From Ramazzottius varieornatus (lineage: Eukaryota; Tardigrada; Eutardigrada; Parachela; Ramazzottiidae), in NCBI GenBank assembly GCA_001949185.1, contig BDGG01000008.1, positions 1,609,648 to 1,673,647 on the forward strand: DNA of 64,000 bases, read 5' to 3'. The notes below the pieces were generated by a model. That model worked only from the letters and a program-made list of their open reading frames with translations. It did no database searches and was not told where the DNA came from. A program made the position numbers and the translations under genes. Each line of letters opens with the position of its first letter. Within the stretch, counting starts at the first letter, position 1. Shown piece after piece: positions 43,548 through 55,439 of the stretch.

Positions 43548-43952
43548 CTAACCGCGAAGCGTTTCATATCCAGCTGATGTACCGTACGCTCCAGATGATC
43601 GACAGCCGAATATTTCAGCGAGCACCTCCTTCCGTCCGCTGACCCCAGCCCCGCGCCATTTGCCTACTTGAGCATGTCGTATGACGGGTTTCCAAGTGGA
43701 TAGTTCTGCAGCATTACACAAGTTTTCATATGCACACATACGTACTACGGACCATGGTGTTACACAAGACAAGTCCTCACGCAAAATTACCATATGCTTG
43801 CTAGCTGCACCGATCAGAAAAGTTACGACTATAGCACTGATCACCCACATGCAATCGTCGCGGGGTTTTGGGTGCGCGACGATGTCGGAAAGGTTCCCAC
43901 CTGTTGCGTCCAGCTTGAGAAGTGAGCTGTAGATGTCGAGCCAATCCCCCAT
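43548..43952 (-). CDS. Possible single-TM protein, divergent from LHFPL
   Basis: 134 codons, single exon, ATG at 43952. One clear hydrophobic helix (MWVISAIVVTFLIGAAS) follows a short hydrophilic N-terminus (MGDWLDIYSSLLKLDATGG). The remainder has several cysteines and no known domain. Only 50 bp from the LHFPL start on the other strand, so it would overlap that gene's promoter. Confidence 0.35.
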   Translation of the reverse strand: MGDWLDIYSSLLKLDATGGNLSDIVAHPKPRDDCMWVISAIVVTFLIGAASKHMVILREDLSCVTPWSVVRMCAYENLCNAAELSTWKPVIRHAQVGKWRGAGVSGRKEVLAEIFGCRSSGAYGTSAGYETLRG

Positions 43953-44001
43953 CCCAACACAGCCATCACCGCCAACTGTTTACACTCTGTAAGACGGGAA
44001 T

Positions 44002-45300
44002 ATGTCTTCCAGGTATGGCGACCTGTACAGTGAGACGTCCTACCAGATGTACCATGCCAGCTACGCGAGGAATGCCAAGGCCATAGGAGTGCTATGGGCC
44101 ATATTCACCGTGTGTTTCGCCATCATCAACATCGTTGCTTTTGTGCAACCCCAGTGGATCGGCGACACATTGGCTAGTCCAGGTACGTCACTAATTTTTA
44201 TGAACTCTGAGTTCGTGTTTCCGTTGAGAGGTTTTTGCAATGGACAGGTACGGGACATTTTGGACTGTACAGATATTGTCGCTGGACGGGTCTCGGTATC
44301 GAGTTGAGCTGCGATGGAACGCTAAGTATGCAACTTAATTTTTGAGTGTAGTTGTTAACCTGTTGACACAGCCGAGTACAATGGATTTCTCTTGCACAGA
44401 TGATTTCTCAACAATACCCAGTCATGCTTTCCGCGCCAGCACCGTCTTCGTTGGAATTTCCGCCTTGATCATCCTGATATGCATCTGCGTCATGATACTT
44501 TTCTTCTTCCTCCATCCAGCCACCGTCTATCAGATTTGCGCATGGCTACAAGCTGTCTCTGGTATGCACTAGTACGGAAACTTTACAGACCTGGTATTGA
44601 ACTTCCCTCGCCCGGATCGTTTTCCCAAGTGGCGCACGCTTCCATTGTTATCGGCTGCGAGCGTCCACCAGTTGGCAAAACGATCTGGGTGATTTCATTT
44701 ATCCATTTCGCTTTGAAGAAATTAATGTCAAAGTCCATTCTGGATTTTTAGCGGTCCTAATGTTCTTGGGCGTGGTTATCTATCCTTCGGGCTGGGATCA
44801 TCCGGTCGTGCGGTCCGTGTGCGGAAACGATGCCGTCAAATATTATCCAGGCGGATGTGGAATACGCTGGGCCTACATTCTGGCCATTCTTGGCATGTTC
44901 GACGCCATCGTTCTGTCGGCTCTGGCTTTCGTTCTGGGTACGCGGTACATTCGACTTTCGGAAACCATCCCTAACCTGTCACGAGCGCCCTCTATGTACA
45001 AAGGTAAGTCGAAACTTTCGTAATGCACCTGTATATGGATTAATCGCACACCCCACGTAATGGCAATCACCAAGTGGATTATGCAAACTCTGTGTTGATC
45101 TAGGTGACGTGAACTCGGCGTACACAGGAACCGGTGTTCCAGCTGATGCTCAGTCTGTCATCTCAAGACGGTCGATGAATCTCCAACCGGTACTATATCC
45201 AGCTGGTCAACATGACGGTCAGAAAATGTCAGAGTTTACCGCACGCCGATCAAATAGCAAGGGACGAACACCGGACAGAGAAGATCGCTTTCAGTTATAG
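44002..45300 (+). CDS. LHFPL-family tetraspan protein (LHFPL3/4 type)
   Basis: Exons 44002-44182, 44248-44325, 44400-44561, 44752-45003 and 45104-45300, all phase 1, 289 aa. Nearly colinear with LHFPL3/4: [120 protein letters not shown]. Four TM helices and the W-GLW-C-C-type claudin-like first loop are present. Vertebrate relatives are auxiliary subunits of GABA-A receptors or of hair-cell mechanotransduction channels. The cytoplasmic tail is longer and Ser/Arg-rich. The third intron contains a hairpin repeat. Confidence 0.93.
44628..44690. repeat. GTGGCGCAC hairpin repeat, LHFPL intron 3
   Basis: CCCAAGTGGCGCACGC and a decayed GCGTCCACCAGTTGG arm, then ACGATCTGGGTGA. Confidence 0.8.
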
Positions 45301-45767
45301 ATCTGCCTTCACGAACCTCTGAATCTGAAATAACCACGGCAGAAAGCTTTTGTATCCTGTACTACTTATATGAACTTGTCATGCTCCATTTTGATCTAAA
45401 TGGCAGGGCTATGATTATGTGTAACAAACAGAATAGCTTCGCAGTAAATGACATTAAGTAAGCGTACCACGGTACTGTACAGTGTATCTTATTCAACATC
45501 TGTGTGGTTCCCCTCGATCAAAATCATCACGATCGCGTATACGCTTCCTCCGAACAAGTTCAGCAGCCGGTTCTAGTGTTTGACAATGACAAGCAAGAAT
45601 GAGACGGCAATGGCGGTAGACAGCTAGTACAAACCAAGAAGAAATCGAAATCTGTTAGTCATTTCGCATAGTCTCTGATACCCTAGACAATGTCAAACGC
45701 CATGTCTGTCAGGTTCCTTCGGATGTTCATGTACATTTGTAGTTCATTTGCGAATTACAGAACCTTC
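45301..45767. other. Convergent intergenic region
   Basis: 3' flanks of LHFPL (+) and the GH3-domain gene (-). No additional feature seen. Confidence 0.5.
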
Positions 45768-48249
45768 TTAGTGGTGCATCGTCTCGTCAAAAATGAACTT
45801 CACGAGCTCGGGTTTCTTGAGGACGCGGGGCGGCTTCACCTGCAAAATGCAGATTATAATTTCTATAAAACGTCAACTGCTTATGTCTCCATGCAGAGTA
45901 CTCTGCTGTGGGATCATTGGCTAACCTGCGAAGGTGATGCGGAAGAGTTCTCCAACAAGTACTCTCTCAGTCTTTCGAAAGCGCCAGGCTTCACCAGGAA
46001 CACCTTCGGTGGAGACAACGCTCCGCCATCTCTGTAGTACTTGTACATTTCATGACCTTCGTACAAGTACTTCTCCACCTGCAACAGGTGCAACTTCTAT
46101 CCAGGCTGTTCACTGCGCGCTGAAAGGTACGGACTAAATACTGCTTACGAGAACTGAAAGTCTTAGAGCCAGTCCGCTTCCAGTAGCCTCTTTAGGATTC
46201 TTCATATCCAGCTCCAAGAACAGGACATAGTGAGGAGCCCGATGTTCATAAGTTTTTCTGTGTACAACGCTGTCGAATATCACGCTTTCGCACGAGGTGA
46301 AATCCGCCACACCCTTGATGTCTTCGGAGAGCTCTGCAGCGGCGCTCATGATGGAGTTATACAAAATGCCTTCGGGCAATTTCTCTGAGCGAATGTTGAG
46401 CAGCTCCCCAGTTCGGTGGAGGAAAGTAACCACTGGCCATTTATTGTAGAACTCTTCGATGCGCACAACATCTGGCATCGTAAAGCGGAAGATTTTTTCA
46501 CAGTCTTGACGTTTAAATACGAAAGTAGTCTAACCTCCAATACGATATCGATACAGGCCGCACGGACTGGTCACAACTAGTTCATATTCCTGGTTGAGCT
46601 GGACCTACCAAGGATGGTCAAATATTGGTCACGGATTAGATATATCAATTTATGGAACATGTCGGGTTGCGAATACGTACTTCGTCTGCGAATACAGTTT
46701 TCGGCTGTTCCTCGTGCATATCGCTCACTGGAATGAACTCGAAGAATATCTTGTAAGGTGCAAGGAGCCATACCGAAGGATGCCGGTTGGGCCAGATGTT
46801 GATACCCAGCCATCCTTCGGTCGCCATATAGAATGCCCCATAGAATGGGACACCTGCCGAACTTTTACAGATACATATTGGTATAATGCCGTGCTCGAGT
46901 ATTTCAGGATGAGGATAGGGTTTCCTCACCTTTGAAGTATGTGTCTTTCAGAATTTTCCCGTAATGGGCGAAAGCTCCCGATGTAATGGTATACACAAGG
47001 CCCAGCTTTGGCCATATGCGCTTAGCAATGCCAGCCATACCTGAAAGTGCTCGAAGGTGCATACGGTGCTTATTGGCACTACATTCCGATTACAGCTGTT
47101 TACCCTTGTCGAACTCTCTTTGAAGTTCGTCTGCTCGTTTCGGGTCAGGTTTCAAGTGCTTCTGCAGACCCTGCCTCTGCTCTTCTGTTAGAACCAAATT
47201 TTTCTTCAAAGTGCCATCTCGAATGTCCTTGACCAGTTCCGGCCACCACGCTTCCATATCATGAAAAACAAAGTACAGTATGGAGGCGAAAGGAGTATCA
47301 ACCGAGGGTAGCTGCCGAAACCGCAGGCCAAAGAGCAGATGGACGTAACGCGTGGACGTCTCATCCGCGATGGAGTAGGCTATGCGCGGACTGGTAAATA
47401 CTTCTCCCTTCAACATGGCCTTGAAGAAATAACTGGTGAACGGTCCGAAGGCTGTACCATCCGCCGTGTAACGGAGAGCTTCCGGATTGAAATATAGATA
47501 CATTTTCTGAAAATGAAAGTTCGATCCATCACTATCCAAACATACTCAAGTGACCGACACTCATGTGTGGAGTCGACAAGCGATTTTCACCCAGATTGCC
47601 ATCTCAAGTGACGACGCACCTCTCCCTTGTTGTTAGCCGAGAGCTTGCGCCACTTGGACAAGCGATCTGGGTTAGTGTGTTTGACGTGGTACCGGATGTT
47701 GAACTTACGCGTTTCAGCAACCGAATTTGGGGAATCGTCGGTGCTACCTTATTCAAGATCATTGGGATGGCACAGAAGAGGATAGTCTTCAGCTGAGATT
47801 TCAAGAAGGGTATTCTGTTGCTTTTACCAGTGGTCCCTGACGTAAAGGCGAACAAGACCGGCTTCTCTTTCGAGAGTATATTCGTCTCGCCATTGGTCAG
47901 CATTCGTTCGCAATAAGGTTCGAAATGTTGGTACTTGCACAAAGGGTGGACGCTGCGAAACTCTTCTCTGTTTGAGACCTTATCCAGACCATACTTGCGG
48001 CTGTATTCGGTGCCGGCATTTGTGCGCAACAAGTCGCGCAATGTATCTTCCTGTGTCTTCTTGGGATTCTTAGTCACTCTGGTAACTTCCCAGTCGACAT
48101 AGTACCCTCGAACAGTCAGGATTATGTTCACAGCGAACCTCTGTAAGGCGATGCGGAAGGGCAATGTGCGATCGACGAAGAGCAGCGCACCGACAACCAG
48201 GAGGGAAGCCAGCGCAAGGATCCCGCCTACGACAGAAACAGCTCAAATT
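45768..48249 (-). CDS. GH3-domain protein (GHDC-like, adenylate-forming fold)
   Basis: Recognisable exons are about 48249-47748, 47506-47104, 47040-46930, about 46868-46695, about 46607-46538, about 46500-46140, about 46085-45925 and 45839-45768 (stop). An N-terminal TM-like segment (VGGILALASLLVVGALLFVD) is followed by GH3 motifs: FEPYCERMLTNGETNILSKE, the P-loop-like nucleotide site FAFTSGTTGKSNRIP, RYVHLLFGLRFRQLP, ATEGWLGINIWP, YKIFFEFIPV, and VVTSPCGLYRYRIG. Plant GH3 enzymes adenylate acyl acids and conjugate them to amino acids; the animal protein's substrate is unknown. The first coding exon with the ATG was not located, since the frame closes upstream near 48250. A hairpin repeat lies in the intron after 47748. 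Confidence 0.85.
47606..47672. repeat. GTGGCGCAC hairpin repeat, GH3-gene intron
   Basis: CAAGTGACGACGCACC and GCTTGCGCCACTTGG arms, followed by GCGATCTGGG. Confidence 0.8.
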
Positions 48250-48701
48250 GCTGAATCCGAGAAAGGTTTGCAGCTACAATATCCGTCGGCTTGATTGGTG
48301 GCTCTTACTCCCAAGGTATTTCCAGAAACCGGTCGTGAGGCCATATTTTGCAAGCAAAGGAACAAGACCCGACATAAACAATATTAACGCAAATGAATTT
48401 CTGGAGACTATCATTTTAAACAAGAAAAATCCCTAGCAAATACCCAGCTTGAAATTTGAACTCGGAAAATTTCCGTGCTGTCTAGAAAAGCGAGCTGCTA
48501 TCTTTCCTCCACGCAATCGTCTGACTTGCCTCTGTTGTGCAGACTGCTGCTATTAACTGAAAACTGGGTGGCATATCTTCCGATAACCTCTGATAAGGCC
48601 TTGTTGGCTATCGGTCGGAAAGACATTCAGCTTGTCCTGCAAAATTCGCAGGGAACTGTGACTGACTTCAGGTGAACGAGACGAGAAAATAGGTGTCGCC
48701 A
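48250..48701. other. Short intergenic region, may hold the 5' exon of the GH3 gene
   Basis: No recognisable protein. The missing ATG exon of the leftward GH3 gene should lie here. Confidence 0.35.
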
Positions 48702-51279
48702 TCAGACGCGGATAGAGTCACTGCCTGGAAATGTAAAGACGAAATAGTCGTCGATTTCCCGGTTGTATTTGGTCGAGACCTGGAACACCCAGATGATGTA
48801 TTGGTGATTAAGTCGACGAAACACTCTTGAAAGCTGGAAACTTACATCGAAGCCATTCTTGGCAAACCTTTCTTTCAATGTTTCATGATAGTCAGCGCAT
48901 CTCGTCTTTGGCAGCCCGATCAGGTACTTGGGCGTCTCAAAGATGACTCGTGCTCCGGGGCGCAACATGCGCATCAGTCCGGTCAGTGAGTCGAGTAGCG
49001 AACTGCAAAGAAATACAAGTCCCGATCAGTGTACAGGCTGAAAAGATGTAATGCCGGTATGCGGCGACAGACAGGCCGCCATTCCGCGCTAAATTTGCAA
49101 AAGACTTACTGCCCTCCCACATATGCGACGTCAAAAAGTCCCCGATATTTTTCTTTATCACTGATCACCGAGTTGTTAACGGGAGGAAGAAACACGATCC
49201 TATATCGAGACTTCCAGTCAAGAAGGGCGTCGCCATCCGTACTGTCCGCCTCGACTGTAGAAGAAACCACTCAGATATCGAACACACAACTCATCGTGGA
49301 GAAAACGACTAATGGAATTCCACCTCCATACAGTCGAAAGATGTTCGCTGTTACTGTAGACGAGAAGCTAATATTGAACGGCAAATACCGGATTCCGTGA
49401 TTTCTGTGAGCGTTGCTTCTTTTTTCTCCGACGAATTGTCAGGCTTTTCTAGCGCAAATATCATTTGGAGGTAGTCCATCAGAACGTTCTGTGAGGCAAT
49501 TTCGGACGACTACAAAAGACAACGGTTATATACAGTGCATGATACATTAGCGCTGACCCCTTCTCCTGAGCTGATTTTTTTCTGAGTGTGAGAAACGTAC
49601 CACGGTGTCGATATCGTTGCGGACTTTCCGGTACTTCAGGGCGTCTTCACCCAGTCCGAAGGCGACGAAAGGGCTGGTCAGCATGTCACCCCAATATCCT
49701 TCCATGTCGTACTTACTATCCTTCTAGAGTCATGTCAAAACATTCCGGTTTACTCCTCATCTCTCATATATGGAACAGAGACTGCGACGAAAACCGAAAG
49801 CTCCGCAAACAAACTCGACATAACAGTTCTCCCACGTGGCGCACGTATTTATCATTTCCGGTCGAAAAAGTGCGCCATGCACTTGGGAGAAAAATTTTAT
49901 CTAGTTTGTCTGCCTGTGAAGCTGTGACAAAAATTCTACTCGGTACCTGACTGACAGATAGACTACTGAGAAGAGTTCTGTTTGGAAAGGAATACGCCGC
50001 GCTGTCCCTTGACTCGAAAGCTATACCGGTTTCTCGCCATCGATAATATACTGGTCCAGTTATCATCTTGCCCTATTGAGATGAACGAAACTCAATACAA
50101 ACCTATTACGGAGCTTGACCGGGAGCTCCACTGCAAGGGTACTTTGACTTACGTACTCCCACGTCACTCAGGTTCATAGCGTAGTCCCAGTCGTAAGCTC
50201 CGACGCGGTGGTCATAACGGGCTTCCAGATCACGTCGGCTGCGAGCCTCCCTGCAAGAAACCAAGTCCATGCACTCAAAAGTTTGTTGGGCGTGATAGTA
50301 TCTGTTCATTAACGATCTGCTTACCACGATTTTGCGTAATCTCGCTCGTCCTTCTTTACGTTGATCCACCTCTTGAAAATTTTCTCCAGCTCGTCCTTGT
50401 CCTTATACTGACGAAAAGTCGGTTATTAGTACTCTGTGCACAAACCAAAGTTGAACCCGACTACGAGCATCGAGATGGGCGTACTCGAAGGTGCGACAGG
50501 TCGAACACGCAAAACTCTTCTTTGCCGTGTTTGTCGCCCGTAACCAGCCTGTGAATCACAAGCAAAAACCGTCAGAAAAGTGGGCTCCCAACAGTGACAT
50601 CAGCTGACCTTGCTCGACTACTGAAGGAGCCACTGTAGTGCTCGGCATCAGAACACCCTGGTATTATTACAGTCGCATGTCACCTTATCAGATCCTCCGT
50701 TTTCTTTTGCAAAAACTGCCTTGTCTGCTCGCGAATTTTGAGATCGCCGAATATCTCCAGGAAAAGTTCCACTTTCGCTGAAACACATACCAAGGTGATA
50801 AACTGATGAGAGCAAAAACAGAAGGCGGTTTTCGCAAGGTTTCCGTCCACACTTCCAAGCCTTGCAATGTCAAGCAGTGGCGCTTACTTACTGTGATAAC
50901 CAAGCAGTGCAGGCGACTCGAAAACTATCGAAAATAGCAGAAGGTTCCGAGCAATGTTCTCCAGCGTGGGATCCAAGTGGTAAAACTGTAACGACCCAAA
51001 ACACTACTTAGTCCTTATAGGCACAATAGTGAAAGGTCATCGTGAAATTTATCAACGCACTTGGACACGCCCGTCTTTGTTTCTGCAGCGATCCACTGCC
51101 ATACTTTTGAGTACATGGCGACAATCTCCAGCTGAACACAGCAAAACCTTAAGCCATCCTCCTTCGCCTTCGCGGTTCACTCCGGGTGCTGCATAAGACG
51201 AAACATCTAACGCTGGAGTGATACCCCAGAACGAAACGAGGCCGTGACCTGTCAACTTCAAAGGCTTTGAGGCCGCCAT
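48702..51279 (-). CDS. DNAAF3: Dynein axonemal assembly factor 3 (DNAAF3)
   Basis: ATG at 51279, stop at 48702, about 11 exons. N-terminal DUF4470-type block FWGITPALDVSSY and KVLLCSAGDCRHVLKSM. Then FYHLDPTLENIARNLLLFSI, a helical block VELFLEIFGDLKIREQTRQF, DKDELEKIFKRWINVKK, and RYDHRVGAYDWDYAMNLSD. Close matches to the human protein follow (YYRWRETGIAFESRDSAAYS FPNRTL, GYWGDMLTSPFVAFGLGED), then YRGLFDVAYVGGQ and the C-terminal LRPGARVIFETPKYLIGLPK. DNAAF3 acts in the cytoplasm in preassembly of inner and outer dynein arms, so this implies motile axonemes (sperm, at least). The last intron (48791-48860 approx.) has an open in-frame reading, so retention would add about 25 residues. Confidence 0.9.
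49832..49910. repeat. GTGGCGCAC hairpin repeat, DNAAF3 intron
   Basis: CCCACGTGGCGCACGT and AAGTGCGCCATGCACTTGGG arms (small insertion), with tail TTATCTAGTTTGTCTGCC. Confidence 0.8.
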
Positions 51280-51732
51280 TTTCGCAAAACAAAAATCTTG
51301 AAATATTCAGCGCGGCTTTCTGCCGTATACTTTCTTCGATCGACACCAACCTCAGGTGCAACACAGCTCGTACAAATGGTTCGAATGTTGCTAAGTCGAG
51401 TTGGCGCTGGCTCCGAACTGTAAACCGGAAGTCGGACCATTTTTCTTTGATTATTATGTCTGTCCAAGTTTAGTCAGAATGTGAAAAGTTTTGACACAAT
51501 GGGCGTGCGGGCAGTCGAACAGCCAGACAAGATCATGGATAAAACAATTGGTACGACGTTCGTACTAAAGCGCAATGCGCAGGAGAACAGACCTACCTAG
51601 TGGGGTTAGACTAGAATAGCCTAACCCTACTAGACAGCTCGACAGGATAGCAAAAGCTGTACGGAGCAATTTCAATCGGCGATGAAAGACTAGAAGGCTC
51701 ATTTGTTATCGACACTAACACGGAGAACTAAA

Positions 51733-52882
51733 TCACCGCGGCTCATCGTCGTTTCCCGGTTGGTTGGGTTGATTAGGGACATCCTGACCCCACTGAAAGC
51801 CACCGGGACGTTCTTCAGGCAAAGGCTCATAGCGTTCCTCGACTCGTTGGTCAAAGAGATACTTCCTGCAACAGGCAACGACCTCAAACTTATGATTAGC
51901 ACGACCCTCAAAACAAGAGCTATTTACAGAATCCACGGAGTCTTCAAGACGCGGAAGCCGCCAGGTTGTCTCGGGAAAACGTCCTCTAGGTAGTAATAAA
52001 TGTGACCGATAGCGATGCCTGAAGCACACGAAGTAAGAAAGTTCCATACTCATAGAACGAGAAAAGGGTCATCGGTTCGTATAGGAAAAGAATTTCTACC
52101 TAGGACGTCAACTGCGACAGAGTTCCCGAGTAAGAGAGAAAAGCCCAGAAGCACCCACGGCAAGTACGGTGCTTGGAAGTTAAACAGTCCAAAGAAGTTC
52201 ATTCGCACCAACGGGTTCCTTCTCGCCCACACATAAACCAGCATGATGGTAAAAGCTTGTCCGAGGAACAGAATCTGGACGAAAACCCCTGTGATCTGTA
52301 AAAACAACCAGCACACACAGTCGGATTTTAACAGTACGAGATAGCACATAACAGATTCAAAACAAGCCCTATGACGTCATCGCGAATAGGCTTTTCCACG
52401 AGCCGCGATGACAAAGCATGATCGATTTTACTCTGGCAGCGTTGACACGTCAACGGAATGCCTACCAATCAACAATCAACCCTGATAGCACTTACACACA
52501 TAAGGATTCCTCCGAATATGAACATGCACAGGAAATCTGCAGTCTTGCCATGATAGTGATTTTCCTCCAGCATTCGACAGTATCGATAAGTGAAGATCAG
52601 GTTGAAGAGAAAGTTGAAGCCGAAGGAACCGAAGTAAAGGAAGGTGCTGAGCAGACGCCAGACTTGAAACTTCCGGAAGATGAGGCTGGGATTGTAGTAC
52701 AGCTGGAACGGTGTCACCAGATCCAAATGCTACAACGAGAACGGTCAAGTCTCTTCCACCTGAAAACAAAGTTGAAGTCTCAGGCTTACCGTAAGAATGG
52801 TGGTAAGGACACACGCTGTGGTGTACCATCGCGTAACCGGAGGAATCCTGAAGAATTGCTCTTGGATAGTGACGTGAGCCAT
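51733..52882 (-). CDS. DERL2: Derlin (Derlin-2/3 type)
   Basis: ATG at 52882, exons to the stop at 51733. The sequence follows human Derlin-2 almost throughout: [134 protein letters not shown] and the tail [16 protein letters not shown]. Derlins are inactive rhomboid-fold ER membrane proteins that help dislocate misfolded proteins for ERAD. The conserved WR motif after the first TM is present. The gene is divergent from SRP9, with about 440 bp between start codons. Confidence 0.95.
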
Positions 52883-53320
52883 CGTTCTCGCTCCAACCTA
52901 CAAACACTCCACGATAGCCCCTGCTATAGTCAGCTTCCTCCGCGCATATCTACAGCAAACTCTTGTTCGAAAGTAGTGCTTTCGGAGCAGAGAATCACTT
53001 TTTCTTCGAGACTCTAGAGTCGCGAGTCGAGACAAACGACAGAAAAAATTCCATATCGATTGGCCCAATCAAGACGTTGCAATCAACTGTATTCGACTAT
53101 ACCACGTGGTCGATGAGCAACTACAGAAGAGTAACTTTCATGTGATTCCACGGTTAGGACACGATGTCTTCTGATCAGCTGATCGATAATGCTTGTCATT
53201 GCTTGAATTTGAAAGTTGTCCACTGTACAGTAACCTTTTAATCTTTTCATTGTCTTGTTTTGCAGGTTTCCTTCTTGTAGAAGAATCTCTTCTTGTCGAG
53301 GGATAAGATCTTGCTCCGGT

Positions 53321-53807
53321 ATGGTGAACATCGTGTCGTGGGACGAGTTCTCGAAACAAGCGGAGGAGTTGTATCTGTCAGACCCTAGCAAGGCACGGAT
53401 AGCTTCTTGCAGTTACCAGTGTTGTCGATCAGATTCTGACGCTTCCACCTGGGTTGAAAATCGTTAACCTGCAGTCTTACATCAATCAATGTTTTTTTCA
53501 GGCAAGGTTTACGATGAAGTTTCGCGAAGCTGATGCAGCTGTGGTTTTGAAGATGACCGACGATGCTAAAGTACGCCATCAACCATTCAACCCAGTTACT
53601 TACCTTTTGTCATACACTGCGCCATTCGAACGAATGACTATGTGTGTTGCCATTGTGGGGTGTTTTATCTTCATGCTTTCGCTCAGTGACAGATGACAAG
53701 CCTTTGGTTTTTCTTTTCAGTGTTTGAAATATTTGGGAACGACTTCGCGCGACGTCAAACGAGCCGAGAAATTCTGTTCTTTGATTATGAAGCATATGGC
53801 ATCATAA
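53321..53807 (+). CDS. SRP9: Signal recognition particle 9-kDa protein
   Basis: Exons 53321-53392, 53502-53570 and 53721-53807, 75 aa (human 86). MVNIVSWDEFSKQAEELYLS, DPSK|ARFTMKFREADAAVVLKM, TDDAK|CLKYLGTTSRDVKRAE, KFCSLIMKHMAS. SRP9 pairs with SRP14 on the SRP RNA Alu domain and mediates elongation arrest. The alignment with the family requires exon 1 to end at AAG before GCACGG, making the first intron GC-AG instead of GT-AG. No GT donor preserves both phase and homology. Confidence 0.88.
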
Positions 53808-53961
53808 CGGTACGTCATTGGTCGATCCTCACATCCAAAATGTCGCTAAAGAACTTCCGGATGAGGTTCTCGAAAGCGCGATCTAGCAGCAGTCTCTATG
53901 CATGTCACATTTCATATATACGTCAAGAAGTCAAGTTAAAGTGAATGAAGCTGCGTTCCCC

Positions 53962-54932
53962 TCAAGAACTGCCCCAGGCTCGAACAGGCAGAGCCGACTT
54001 GAAGCCCGCTATCATATTTTCATAGATCTCCGAGCGTGGCGGACGACATGTATCCAAATCACTATCGAAAGTCACTAACGGCAGATCAGCGGTGCTCAGG
54101 CAGTAGGGATTTAGAGTGTCGTTGATGATCTTTGTTCTTGGCCTCCTTCTGGGCAGCGGACATCTGGTTTGGGTTCGTCCGAAAGTCGACGAAGACCGAG
54201 GCTTGATACCTGTCTTGAAATTCCCTTTCACGCATTCGTACTGGATTGCCATGCCGTCTGGAGTGGAAGGATCCATATACAGCTGGTACAGTTGATGAGG
54301 CGCTGTGAAAACACGTTGGTCACATAACGTCAGAAACTGAGAACTGGCCATGCGAAAGATACGAGTCGTAATCTTCAGTGGCGCATCTTTCAACCCACTA
54401 GCAATGAAATCGTGCGCCACTTCAGACAGCAATAAATCTTGTGCACTGTACGGTTTACTTGACCAGTTCCCTCTTGTGATTTTTTTGCGGAATAACTAGG
54501 AGGCTACTAACTTACAAGGATTTGCAGTCGTGTCAGTCTGAACGAGGTAGAAAGTCGCAACGCCGTCCAGGCGTCCTAACATGAGAACATATCGCCCGAC
54601 GCAAGATCCGTTTCTGTTCATGACGGATATTCTTTGGTCGATCATAACTGTAGGTATATCGGTCCCGAGATGTACGTTTTTCCAATAATGGTGTTACTGA
54701 TGACTTTATTGCGAGACAAAGAGGATGGGTCCTTCTTCATGTATTGATACCAGGTGCCTGCCATTGCCTCCCGGTCCACCTGAATGGAGGTTGCCAAAAC
54801 TGACGGAAGGCCGCAACATTTGTTGGTCGGGCTCCCACCTCCACCATCGGCGCGCTTCTGTCCATCCTGCAACGCGCAGAGCGCTGGTTTGAGAACCACA
54901 ACGCAAACTACAACGGCCAGGAGGTTAGACAC
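53962..54932 (-). pseudogene. Lipocalin-like gene copy A, frameshifted
   Basis: Same exon order as the intact lipocalin at 56750-57860. The signal-peptide region (LLAVVVCVVVLKPALCA) has no in-frame ATG, only a GTG after a TGA. The G-x-W motif MAGTWYQYMKKD is intact. Near 54655 the frame shifts by one base between TYISG and the expected DIPTVMIDQRISV continuation. The 3' exon starts HQLYQLYMDPS correctly. A stretch of about 80 bp then (ASVFVDFRTNPNQMSAAQKE) is only readable in another frame, and the frame then returns (INDTLNPYCLSTADL) to the stop at 53962. Three indels and a missing start argue for a pseudogene, unless the sequence contains errors. A hairpin repeat lies in the intron. Confidence 0.65.
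54374..54426. repeat. GTGGCGCAC hairpin repeat, lipocalin copy A intron
   Basis: TTCAGTGGCGCATC and TCGTGCGCCACTTCAG arms. Confidence 0.8.
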
Positions 54933-55022
54933 TCACCTAGTCATTCGGGACTCTCTCAAGAAAAGAATAAGAGTTCTGAGGAGAGCTGAACCAAGTCAGA
55001 GAACTTCGGCGTCTTGAGTAAG

Positions 55023-55352
55023 CAACGCTTTGAAACCAACGATTATATTGCTATAAATTTCTGGGCGCCGTGGTTGGCAAGCTGACAAGTTATTGTCGAA
55101 GGTTTGCACCTGCAATCCGTAATGCTGAGGCAGTATAGCTTCAGGGTATCATTGATAATCTTATTTTTCGCTTCTTTCTGCGCCGCGGACAACTACTTTG
55201 GGGTTTTCCCCCTTCCGCTTAACGTAGGGTACGTCACAAACGCCGGTTCCAAAGTTCGGCTTGGCGCATTCGTACTGGATAGTCATGCCGTCCAAAGAAA
55301 GGTCCAGGTAGAGTTGATTCAACTGATGGTTTTGCTCAGTAACAGATGACAA
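55023..55352 (-). pseudogene. Lipocalin-like gene copy B, 3' exon fragment
   Basis: About 90% of the 3' exon of the intact lipocalin is present (YLDLSLDGMTIQYECAKPNF, GTGVCDVPYV). The reading frame is then lost by an indel and in-frame stops appear before NKIINDTL-type sequence. No 5' exon exists: upstream the homology stops and sequence copied from SRP9 begins. Confidence 0.8.
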
Positions 55353-55412
55353 GCCTGTGTTTTTTCTTTTCAGTGTTTGGAATATTCGGGAACGAGAATT
55401 GTGTTCGAGAAG
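55325..55412 (+). pseudogene. Duplicated fragment of SRP9 intron 2 / exon 3
   Basis: Sequence from about 55325 (TTTTGCTCAGTAACAGATGA...) to about 55410 matches 53680-53760 in SRP9 with a handful of changes. It includes the polypyrimidine tract, the acceptor TTTTCAG and the first codons of exon 3 (TGTTTG.AATATT.GGGAACGA). It cannot encode anything by itself. Confidence 0.75.
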
Positions 55413-55439
55413 CGATTAAATTTGTGGTTTGATATGTAG

